Shown one piece after another: positions 51,992 to 60,100 of a stretch of DNA of 64,000 nucleotides (positions within the stretch are counted from its first letter, which is position 1; the number at the start of each line of letters is the position of its first letter). This stretch comes from Desulfofustis sp. PB-SRB1 (GTDB lineage Bacteria > Desulfobacterota > Desulfobulbia > Desulfobulbales > Desulfocapsaceae), in assembly GCA_016722945.1 (NCBI GenBank), contig JAEQMT010000065.1, positions 1 to 64,000 of the forward strand, read 5' to 3'. The position numbers were made by a program, and so were the translations under genes. A model generated the notes under the pieces. That model worked only from the letters and a program-made list of their open reading frames with translations, made no database searches and was not told where the DNA came from.

Positions 51992-52420
51992 TCAGCAATC
52001 CGGTATCAGTCGCTTGCCAAGGCTTAACACCTCATTATCACCATATCCCACCGAGGTGTAGAAATCGCGCACTTGGGTATTGCTTCGCCGCACCATAATA
52101 TTGATTTTGGGACACCCCATGGCCAGCAGCCGGTTCTCGACCTCGTTGAGCAACGATCGGCCATAGCCACGATTGTGGAAATCAGGATCAACGGCGAGAT
52201 AGTAGACACTACCGCGATGACCATCGTAGCCGCCCATGGCACTACCGATCAGCCTGCCAGACACCAGGCCCACCAAGAAAAGTTCCGGTTGCACCGTCGC
52301 TTTACGAATGATATCGCGATACGGGTCATTCCAGTCCATTACCAATCCGCACCGCCGCCATAAGCCGATAACGGCTTCCGTATCAGTCTGCCGGAACATG
52401 CGGACGGTTATATTCGCCAC
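51992..52420 (-). CDS. ypeA: GNAT acetyltransferase, YpeA-like
   Basis: 142 residues very similar to E. coli YpeA: VRMFRQTDTEAVIGLWRRCG, MDWNDPYRDI, then GSAMGGYDGHRGSVYYLAV and the acetyl-CoA loop NRGYGRSLL, ending in VLSLGKRLIPDC. It would transfer an acetyl group from acetyl-CoA to an unknown amine or protein. It lies 13 bp after the lutBA stop and runs in the same direction. Confidence 0.92.
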   Translation of the reverse strand: MANITVRMFRQTDTEAVIGLWRRCGLVMDWNDPYRDIIRKATVQPELFLVGLVSGRLIGSAMGGYDGHRGSVYYLAVDPDFHNRGYGRSLLNEVENRLLAMGCPKINIMVRRSNTQVRDFYTSVGYGDNEVLSLGKRLIPDC

Positions 52421-52433
52421 TGATCCTGCCGCT

Positions 52434-54587
52434 TTATTTTTTCCGCCGCTCCGACAGTGCCTCGATGGTGTGTTTCACCGTAACCTTTGAGCCCTTCTTG
52501 TGCAGCCCGCCACGCAGCTGCATAACACAGCCGGGGCAATCGGTGAGCAACAGTTCAGCGCCGGTCTGCTCAACATTGTCTATTTTGTTTTTGAGCAATT
52601 GTTCGGAAAGCTCCGGGAATTTGGCCGAATAAGTGCCGCCAAATCCACAGCACACCTCCGATTCCACTGCCTCACGATAATCCATGCCGGCCGCCTTGAT
52701 CAGGTTACGTGGCGCTTCATGCACCCCCAGGCCGCGGCACAGATGGCAGGGAGAATGAAAGGTGGCGGCCAGTCCATCGCCTGAAAAATCATCTTCGTTC
52801 AGTTTCAGCACATCGTGGACGAAGGAGGAAAGATCGATCACCTTGTCGATAAAGCCCGGCAGCGTGTCAGAAAATTCAGGGTCATCACCCAGCAGAGCCG
52901 GATAATTGTGTTTGAGATGCGAGCCGCACGAGGCACACAGGGTGACGATATAGTCAACCTCTTCATCAATGAAAGCACGCACGTTCTGAGCCGCCACCTC
53001 TTTGGACACCGCCATATTGCCCATCATCTGCACCGGCAGACCACAACACGACTGCTCCATGGGAAATTTCATCTCAACCTGATGATCGGCGAACAACGCC
53101 ACCGCCGCCTCCATCTGCTCCGGATAGACAAAATCCTGCACGCACCCGGAAAAAAGCCCGGCCCGCACCACCGGATTATCAACAGTGGGCTTGAGACTCG
53201 GCCAGCGATCACGAAACGCTTTATCGGCTATAACCGGCAGATCCTTGTAATTGTGCTCTTTGAAAAACATCAGCGGCAGATGACGCATGAACCCCTCGCT
53301 GGTGGCAAGCGGTTTCTGAGCATATTTGGCGGCTCGCAGGAGCCGGTGAAAGAGAGTGCGGCTGCGCATCACCTTGCCCAGCAGGACGCTGGCCAAAGGT
53401 TCTCCCTCCTCCTCCTGGATACGCACCTGCACCGCCTTGATCAGGCGCGGCAGATCGATACCGCCTGCACAGATATCCTTACACGCCTCACAATTGATGC
53501 AGTTCTGCACCAGGTGTTTGGCCTTATCGGTACCGTGGAAAAAATAGGTAAGGATGAGACCGATGGCGCCGATGTAGATATGTCCCATCTTGTGGCCTCC
53601 CACCAGCCGGTACACCGGGCACACATTGGCGCAGGCGCCGCAGCGCACGCAGCGAAAGACCTGGCTGAAAAGCGGGTCTTCGATCAATTCGCGGCGGCCG
53701 TTATCGAGCAGGACGAAGTGGATCTCCTTTTTTCCGTCCTCGCCGACCGCACACTCATTGGCTCCGCCGATCCAAGTGACATAGGAGGTGATGGGTTGCC
53801 CGGTAGCGTTTCTGGTCAGCACCTGGATTATTTTGAGGGCATCGTCGACACGTTCCACCAGCTTGTCGATCCCCATCAGGGCCACGTGCACCCGTGGCAG
53901 GGTAGTGGCCAACCGGGCATTACCTTCGTTGGTGACCAACGCGATGGTGCCGGTTTCGGCGATGGCGACGTTGGCGCCGGTGATCCCCATGTCGGCCTCG
54001 GCGAATTTCTGGCGCAATTCGCGGCGGGCTACCTTTACCAGTTTCTCGATATCCTCATCCTGCTCGGAACCGGTCACTTCGGTAAAGAGATCACGCACCT
54101 GATAGCGGGACAGATGGATGGCGGGCATCACCATGTGCGAAGGCCCCTCATGGCGAAGCTGGATGATCCACTCGCCCAGATCGCACTCGGTGGCCTCAAT
54201 GCCGTGCTCCTCGAAGGCGTGGTTGAGCAGAGTTTCTTCGGCGGTCATCGATTTTGCCTTGACCACCTTGGTGGTGCCGGTTCGTGCCGCGATGTCGCAG
54301 ATGATGCGGTTGGCCTCCTCGGCGTCGGCAGCCATATGCACCTGCACCCCGACGGATTCGGCCTGTTGCCTGAAGGTGTCGATGAGAGTATCGAGTTCTC
54401 CAACCGCCACATCCTTCAGATCGGCAACATCTTTAATGAGTGCGTCAACATCAAATTCAGCAAAGGCGTTACCCCTGCTGGTGCGATACGCCACCGCGAA
54501 TTTATCAAGCGCGGAGCGCAGATACTCATTGTCCAGAGATTCCCGGCACTGTTTGCGATACTGGCTAAAACTTGTTGCGTCTTGCAT
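52434..54587 (-). CDS. lutBA: Lactate utilisation iron-sulfur protein, LutB-LutA fusion
   Basis: 717 residues that join two normally separate subunits of the LutABC (LldEFG) L-lactate dehydrogenase. The LutB part (1-about 470) ends with two [4Fe-4S] motifs, Cys313/316/319/323 (CVRCGACANVC) and Cys363/366/369/373. The LutA part (about 475-717) has the two CCG domains: GCVQDFVYPEQ...SCCGLPV and SPCHLCRGLG...VCCGFGGTYSAKF, plus TDCPGCVMQLRGG. Its ATG overlaps the lutC stop (TAATG). It probably passes electrons from lactate to quinone or another carrier while giving pyruvate. Confidence 0.93.
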   Translation of the reverse strand: MQDATSFSQYRKQCRESLDNEYLRSALDKFAVAYRTSRGNAFAEFDVDALIKDVADLKDVAVGELDTLIDTFRQQAESVGVQVHMAADAEEANRIICDIAARTGTTKVVKAKSMTAEETLLNHAFEEHGIEATECDLGEWIIQLRHEGPSHMVMPAIHLSRYQVRDLFTEVTGSEQDEDIEKLVKVARRELRQKFAEADMGITGANVAIAETGTIALVTNEGNARLATTLPRVHVALMGIDKLVERVDDALKIIQVLTRNATGQPITSYVTWIGGANECAVGEDGKKEIHFVLLDNGRRELIEDPLFSQVFRCVRCGACANVCPVYRLVGGHKMGHIYIGAIGLILTYFFHGTDKAKHLVQNCINCEACKDICAGGIDLPRLIKAVQVRIQEEEGEPLASVLLGKVMRSRTLFHRLLRAAKYAQKPLATSEGFMRHLPLMFFKEHNYKDLPVIADKAFRDRWPSLKPTVDNPVVRAGLFSGCVQDFVYPEQMEAAVALFADHQVEMKFPMEQSCCGLPVQMMGNMAVSKEVAAQNVRAFIDEEVDYIVTLCASCGSHLKHNYPALLGDDPEFSDTLPGFIDKVIDLSSFVHDVLKLNEDDFSGDGLAATFHSPCHLCRGLGVHEAPRNLIKAAGMDYREAVESEVCCGFGGTYSAKFPELSEQLLKNKIDNVEQTGAELLLTDCPGCVMQLRGGLHKKGSKVTVKHTIEALSERRKK

Positions 54588-55231
54588 TATACATCTCCCA
54601 ATAACAAAATATGCAGTTCCAGCGGGCCATGCACGCCGATGGTCAATACCCGCTCGATATCGGCGGTGCGGCTTGGACCGGTAATGAATGCGGTATAGTC
54701 GGGTCCACTCTTGAACCAGGCTCTCAGCCGGTCGGTAAGGGCAAAACTGTCGGCAACGATGGTCTGGACCTTCACTACGCAGACGTGATATTCGCAGATC
54801 ATGGTGGCAAGGCGCAGTTCTTCGCCGGGGCAGTTGAGCACCAGGGTTCCGGTTTCAGCAATACCCGCATCAGCAATGGTGAAGCCGATATCGATTCCAG
54901 CCAGTTGGCCGCGAAGACCGGAAGAGAGGCAGGCAAAACCGTTTTCGTTACAACGGGCGGCAAGCAGACCATAGGTATGCTCATCTAAACCGGGGGCCGC
55001 GATAATCTTATCGTGCTTGGTTTCGCAGAGCTGCTCGGCCGGTTCGGAGAGATGCTCCTCGCAGCCGGAGACCTTGAGCCGGCAGGCGCCGCGGGTGCCG
55101 CACATATCAACGGTGTAGGCAAGCGCCTCATCGAGACTGCTGATCTCCGTCACCACCGCCGCCGCCGCCCGCGCTTTTTCCATAAACCGCTCCCGCAACG
55201 AAACGGCCAATTCAGTTTCAATGGGCGCCAT
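54587..55231 (-). CDS. lutC: Lactate utilisation protein LutC
   Basis: 214 residues of the LUD domain family and third component of the LutABC complex. Family marks are GIDIGFTIADAGIAETGTLVL and the C-terminal ITGPSRTADIERVLTIGVHGP. The start has AAAGGAGGT at ideal spacing. The Cys-containing N-terminal half (DMCGTRGACRLKVSGCEEH) is less typical. It overlaps lutBA by one base, so all three functions come from one transcript. Confidence 0.93.
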   Translation of the reverse strand: MAPIETELAVSLRERFMEKARAAAAVVTEISSLDEALAYTVDMCGTRGACRLKVSGCEEHLSEPAEQLCETKHDKIIAAPGLDEHTYGLLAARCNENGFACLSSGLRGQLAGIDIGFTIADAGIAETGTLVLNCPGEELRLATMICEYHVCVVKVQTIVADSFALTDRLRAWFKSGPDYTAFITGPSRTADIERVLTIGVHGPLELHILLLGDV

Positions 55232-55346
55232 GGCACCTCCTTTTGCATAGTTACATGTAGGTATTGTCCGTAGACCGTGGCACTAGGATACGATACCTGA
55301 GCAGATACTGCAATGTAATACCATTGCTGGGGCCTGGCGGCAGCAG

Positions 55347-57461
55347 TTACTCTTTGAGCGCCTGCGCCTGGATGGCGGTAATGGCCACGGTATTGACGAT
55401 ATCATCAACAGTGCAGCCGCGTGAGAGGTCGTTGACCGGTTTGTTCAAGCCCTGCAGGATGGGGCCGATGGCAATGGCGTTGGCGGCCCGCTGCACCGCC
55501 TTGTAGGTGTTGTTGCCGGTGTTGAGATCGGGGAAGATAAATACGGTGGCATGGCCGGCTACATCGGAATTTGATAATTTGGTACGGGCCACCTCGGGAT
55601 CGATGGCCGCGTCATACTGCAGCGGGCCCTCCAGGGCAATGTCCAGGCCGCGCTCGCCAATCAATTCTTTGGCAATCCGGGTCGCATCCGCCACCTTATC
55701 TACATCCTCGCCGCTGCCGGAACTGCCGGTGGAGTAGCTGAGCATCGCCACTTTCGGCTCTATCCCGAAGGTGCGGGCGGTCTCTGCTGAGCTCAGGGCA
55801 ATTTCAGCCAGCTGCCGGGCATTGGGGTTGGGGTTGACGGCACAGTCACCATATACCAGAATTCGGTCGCGCAACAGCATGAGAAAAACCGAAGAAACGA
55901 TGGAGACACCCGGCCTGGTGCGGATGAACTCAAATGCCGGCCGCACCGTGTGGGCGGTGGTATGCAGGGCCCCGGAGACCATTCCGTCGGCGTATCCCAT
56001 ATGCACCATCATGGTGGCGAAATAGGTGATATCGCTCATCCGGTCGCGGGCCACGTCTGCAATCATTCCCTTGTGTTTACGCAGCTCTACATATTTCTCA
56101 ACGAACGGTTCCAACAAAGAACTGGTGAGCGGATCGATGATTACCAGATGGGTCGTGTCAAGACCACATGACGTTGCCAGTCCACGTACCTCGTCCTCCT
56201 TGCCCAGCACCGTCAAATCGGCAACCCCGCGTCGCTGCAGGATATCGGCGGCACGCAGAATACGCTCGCAATTGCCCTCCGGCAGAACAATGCGTTGACG
56301 ATTGCGGGCGGCCCGTTCGAGCAGGACATATTCAAACATTTTCGGGGTAACCCGGGTGGGAACACTGGCAACCACCTGATCGCGCAGGGTCTGAGCATCC
56401 ACATGAGCGGCAAAGGTTCCCAGGGCGCTGGCGATTTTCTGGGTGTCTCGCGGGTCGATGCGGGTGTAGAGATCGTGCAATTGCTGGATAACCAGATAGG
56501 TGTGGCCTTTCACGCAGATAATCGGAATCGGCGCGCCGGACCATCCCTCGATGAGTTTCTTCACATTATCATTAGGTATCAACCCACCAGTCAGGACGAT
56601 ACCCGAAACCTCAGGATACGCTTTTGAGGATCGGGCCGAAAAACTGGCCAGAATAACGTCGTTGCGATCACCCGGGGTAATGACCAGACAGCCCGGTGTA
56701 ATATAGTTGAGAAAATTCTCCACCCGCATGGCGGCGATTACATACTCGCCCACCAGACTGTTCACCCGCTCCTGGCCAAAAATGATGGTTCCGTCAAGCC
56801 ACCTGGCCACGTCTCCGATGGATGGGCTCGATAATTCCGACCGTTCCGGAATGACGAACACCGGTATTTTACTAAAGGGTTGGCTGATATGCCGCGGCTG
56901 GATAAGCTTATGTTTATGCACCTCGGGGGCGGCCCGGTTCACCATCACCGCCGCCACCGAAACACCGCGCTCTTCATGGCTTTCAACACTGAGCTGCAGG
57001 GTCTGATTGATACCCTGCACCGTTTTCCTGCGCCCGGATGCAACGAGTATGAGCGGGGCGCCGAGGTTGGCGGCGATATCGCAGTTGAGTTCCGTTTCAA
57101 AGGTGGTTTCCTGTCCCTGAACACCGGTTCCCTCAATGAGCACGAAGTCGTAATTCTCCTCCAGGTTTTTGTATTTTTTCAGGATCAGGTCATGGAGGTC
57201 ATCTTCCCGGCCGATATTGATCAGGTTGAACGCCTCACGCATGGTGCATCCGTAGCTGTCTTCGTAGTCGAGTTCGAGCTTGAAATGCTCGATGATCAGA
57301 CTGATGTCGTGATCCGGCTTATCAAATTCAAGATTGGCAATAATGGGCCTGAAGATGGCAACCCGGTTTACCTGTTTTTTGAGCAACTCCATGATGCCGA
57401 GCACCACCAACGACTTACCGCACCGTTCTTCAAGGGCGGTGATATAGAGATTTCTAGGCAT
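55347..57461 (-). CDS. pta: Phosphate acetyltransferase (long form)
   Basis: Interconverts acetyl-CoA and acetyl phosphate. The 704-residue long form has an N-terminal P-loop-like/BioD-type domain (LYITALEERCGKSLVVLGIMELL), a central DRTGG domain (VITPGDRNDVILAS, VLTGGLIPND) and the catalytic C-terminal domain with IVLPEGNCERILRAADIL, GYADGMVSGALHTTAHTVRPA and FPDLNTGNNTYKAVQR. Lying downstream of the lactate genes' function, it would support substrate-level phosphorylation with acetate kinase, which is not in the window. lutC lies 115 bp beyond its stop, on the same strand. Confidence 0.96.
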   Translation of the reverse strand: MPRNLYITALEERCGKSLVVLGIMELLKKQVNRVAIFRPIIANLEFDKPDHDISLIIEHFKLELDYEDSYGCTMREAFNLINIGREDDLHDLILKKYKNLEENYDFVLIEGTGVQGQETTFETELNCDIAANLGAPLILVASGRRKTVQGINQTLQLSVESHEERGVSVAAVMVNRAAPEVHKHKLIQPRHISQPFSKIPVFVIPERSELSSPSIGDVARWLDGTIIFGQERVNSLVGEYVIAAMRVENFLNYITPGCLVITPGDRNDVILASFSARSSKAYPEVSGIVLTGGLIPNDNVKKLIEGWSGAPIPIICVKGHTYLVIQQLHDLYTRIDPRDTQKIASALGTFAAHVDAQTLRDQVVASVPTRVTPKMFEYVLLERAARNRQRIVLPEGNCERILRAADILQRRGVADLTVLGKEDEVRGLATSCGLDTTHLVIIDPLTSSLLEPFVEKYVELRKHKGMIADVARDRMSDITYFATMMVHMGYADGMVSGALHTTAHTVRPAFEFIRTRPGVSIVSSVFLMLLRDRILVYGDCAVNPNPNARQLAEIALSSAETARTFGIEPKVAMLSYSTGSSGSGEDVDKVADATRIAKELIGERGLDIALEGPLQYDAAIDPEVARTKLSNSDVAGHATVFIFPDLNTGNNTYKAVQRAANAIAIGPILQGLNKPVNDLSRGCTVDDIVNTVAITAIQAQALKE

Positions 57462-57594
57462 GCATAAACCTTTTCATGGAGATTTGTGGTAAAAAGAGGC
57501 GAGAGATACGTGTTTCACACCCATAACCTCGATCCGGAACGGAGATAAAACCATCCATAGCCTCACCCGTCAACAATCTTTAATTAGGCGATCT

Positions 57595-58860
57595 ATGGCC
57601 ACCCCAGACACCGCACCAGGCACCATCGATCTCGGCTATGGCAAAGACCATGTTACCGTCAGCCTCAATCATAACGACAACATCCTTGCCCCGAACAGCC
57701 CATCACAATCCATAACGGCCGAGAAGTTGAGCACCCGGCTGAACGAATATCTTGAAGATCATCCTCTGGATCTGAGCCGTCCTATCCTGATCGTCACCGA
57801 TAAAACCAGACGATGCGGCTACCCCGAACTTCTGCCCGCCCTCACCGCTACCATCAACAGATGGCGCGGCAGCGATGAACCTTTTCCCATTATCATTGCA
57901 TACGGCACCCATCCCCGCCAGAGCGATGCGGAATCGTACGAAATATATGGCGAGCTTTATAACGCATGGCCCTTTGTTCACCACGACTGCACTGATGCGT
58001 TCCTGTTCAGGCAATTGGGCCGCACCTCAGCCGGAACACCGGTGCGTATCCGCGCCGATCTGCTGGACGCCTCCACAATCATCACCTTTGGGCCGATCTG
58101 CCATCATTACTTCGCCGGGTACGGCGGCGGCCGCAAGCTTGTCTTTCCCGGCTGCGGTGAACGCGATGCCATCTATCACAACCACGGGCTCTACCTGGAT
58201 CGCACCACTCGTCGCCTTGCCACCGGCTGCAGGCCGGGTAATCTCACCGCTAACCCGGTTGCCGATGACCTGTTTGAAGTGATCGGTCATATCAGTCCCC
58301 CACTGGCTATTCACGGTGTGCAAAACGTGGACGGCGCCATCTGTGATCTTGTTATCGGTACCGACCGCCGGAGTTATCTTGAAGCCTGCTCACTGCATGC
58401 ACGTATCTACGAGCTATCGACCCATGGTTTTGACCTGGTGGTGGCATCATGTGGCGGCTATCCCAAAGACATCAATTTTATTCAGGCGCACAAGGCCATT
58501 CACAACGCGGCCGGATTCGTCCGGGATGGCGGTAGCCTTGTCGTATTCACCCAGTGTTCAGACGGCCTTGGTTCAGACACCTTTCTCCCCTGGTTCGGAT
58601 GCGGCGGCTACGATGGAGCCTTTGCCAAACTCAGCGAAAGCTACAGCGGTAATGGAGGCACCGCCCTGGCCATGATGAACAAGACGGCGCGTATCGCAAT
58701 CTATCTGGTGACTGAGCTTACTATCGATATATGCACCACAATCGGGGTTACAAAGATCAGTGGAGAGGAGGCGCTGCGCATGGTGAGAGCATATAAGGGA
58801 ACAATCGGCTGTCTGCCCAACGCCGGCCTGCTGGTGAATACCAGGACGCTTGAAATATAG
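57595..58860 (+). CDS. larA: LarA-type nickel-dependent lactate racemase homologue
   Basis: 421 residues of the LarA (DUF2088) family. Residues matching the nickel-pincer site are visible: Asp69 and Arg72 (VTDKTRRCG), His106 (AYGTHP), His170/His171 and Lys181 (ICHHYFAGYGGGRKLVFPG). The Lys is the site of attachment of the NPN nickel cofactor in LarA. Other members racemise different 2-hydroxy acids, so lactate as substrate is inferred from the neighbouring lut and pta genes. The cofactor genes larB, larC and larE are not in the window. It is divergent from pta. Confidence 0.85.
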   Translation: MATPDTAPGTIDLGYGKDHVTVSLNHNDNILAPNSPSQSITAEKLSTRLNEYLEDHPLDLSRPILIVTDKTRRCGYPELLPALTATINRWRGSDEPFPIIIAYGTHPRQSDAESYEIYGELYNAWPFVHHDCTDAFLFRQLGRTSAGTPVRIRADLLDASTIITFGPICHHYFAGYGGGRKLVFPGCGERDAIYHNHGLYLDRTTRRLATGCRPGNLTANPVADDLFEVIGHISPPLAIHGVQNVDGAICDLVIGTDRRSYLEACSLHARIYELSTHGFDLVVASCGGYPKDINFIQAHKAIHNAAGFVRDGGSLVVFTQCSDGLGSDTFLPWFGCGGYDGAFAKLSESYSGNGGTALAMMNKTARIAIYLVTELTIDICTTIGVTKISGEEALRMVRAYKGTIGCLPNAGLLVNTRTLEI

Positions 58861-59019
58861 ATAATATCCCTTTTTCCCCTTGTTTTTCCGTATAAATTAT
58901 TTACAAGTTGGTTAGCGCCTTTTTCAACGCGCTGTCTTTTTTCTCCTGTTACCCACTTCCCGCGTACGCATGGGGCGTTCGGGGCCAGCACAACCGCACC
59001 AGCAAAAAAGGAGGGAGTT

Positions 59020-60036
59020 ATGAAGCCGAGATCAACGTCTCTTATTACCGTCACCCTTTTTCTTGTCGGCCTGTTTTTCGCCGCCCAGAGCCAGGCGGCT
59101 GAGGAACGCAACTACCTGCTTGCCACCGCCAGTACCGGCGGCACCTACTATCCGGTGGGGGTGGCCATAGCAACGCTCACCAAAGTTAAGTTGCAGCCAA
59201 CTCAAAAAATCGGCATGTCGGCCATCAACTCGGCCGGATCCGGTGAAAACATCAAGCTGCTACGTGACAACGAGGCCCAGTTCGCCATTCTCCAGGGACT
59301 CTACGGATATTACGCCTGGAACGGGGTCGGCCCGCTGGCGCAGGAAGGTCCGCAAAAGGAACTGCGCTCCGTCTCCATGCTGTGGCAGAACGTCGAGCAG
59401 TTCGTGGTCCTGGCCGACAAAGCGAAAACCGGTACTATCGAAGACCTCAAGGCCATGCGCGGCGAACGGATGTCTCTCGGCGGCAAGAATTCCGGCACCC
59501 TCGGCTCCAACCGTTTTCTGCTCAACAATCTCGGTATCGACGCCGATGAGGCGTTCGAACTGGTCTACGTAGGCTACGGCCCCAGTGCCGACGCGCTGCA
59601 GAACGGCCAGATCGCCGGCATGTCGACCCCGGCCGGCACGCCCACCTCGGCCGTTACCCGTGCCTTTGCCGCCATGGGAAACAATGTGAAGATGCTAGAG
59701 TTTACCGATGAGCAGATAGAGCAGGCCGACGGCGGTCTCGAGTTGTGGACCCGCTATGTAATCAACGAGGGAACCTATCCTGGCCAGGCCAGAGATATCG
59801 CCACCATCGCCCAGCCCAACTTTCTCGGGGTGCGGGCCGATGTGGACGAGGAAGCGGTCTACCTGATCACCAAGACCATTTACGAAAACCTGCCGTTTCT
59901 CAACGCCATTCACAAGGCAACCACCGTCATGGCACTGGAAAAGGCGCTGGCCGGGCTGCCCATGCCGCTGCACCCCGGTGCCGCCAGATTTTATCAGGAA
60001 GCGGGCCTGACCATCCCCGAACGGCTGATGCCGTAG
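59020..60036 (+). CDS. TAXI family TRAP transporter substrate-binding protein
   Basis: 338 residues. A signal peptide (ITVTLFLVGLFFAAQSQA) is cleaved near residue 27. The mature start YLLATASTGGTYYPVGVAIATL contains the T-x-x-T-G-G-x-Y-Y pattern of the TAXI family, and SAGSGENIKLL and GKNSGTLGSNRFLL are further hallmarks. AAAAGGAGGG precedes the ATG. TAXI ligands are known in few cases (for example 2-oxoglutarate or glutamate-like acids), so the solute is open. The fused permease gene follows after a hairpin. Confidence 0.93.
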   Translation: MKPRSTSLITVTLFLVGLFFAAQSQAAEERNYLLATASTGGTYYPVGVAIATLTKVKLQPTQKIGMSAINSAGSGENIKLLRDNEAQFAILQGLYGYYAWNGVGPLAQEGPQKELRSVSMLWQNVEQFVVLADKAKTGTIEDLKAMRGERMSLGGKNSGTLGSNRFLLNNLGIDADEAFELVYVGYGPSADALQNGQIAGMSTPAGTPTSAVTRAFAAMGNNVKMLEFTDEQIEQADGGLELWTRYVINEGTYPGQARDIATIAQPNFLGVRADVDEEAVYLITKTIYENLPFLNAIHKATTVMALEKALAGLPMPLHPGAARFYQEAGLTIPERLMP

Positions 60037-60047
60037 CAATAACTTCC

Positions 60048-60078
60048 ACCGGCTTCCATCCCGAGGATGGAAGCCGGT
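60048..60078 (+). other. Perfect hairpin between the TAXI receptor and permease genes
   Basis: ACCGGCTTCCATCC (60048-60061) and GGATGGAAGCCGGT (60065-60078) pair over 14 bp with a 3-nt loop. There is no T tract. As in the other two transporter operons, it probably protects the upstream message and favours receptor over permease synthesis. Confidence 0.8.
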
Positions 60079-60100
60079 ATCATGCATTTACCCGGACTTC

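Noticed and set aside
52815-54698. Long plus-strand open frame opposite lutBA
   Set aside because: It is antisense to a gene with clear iron-sulfur and CCG motifs and has no recognisable domain; the high GC content at codon position three explains its length.
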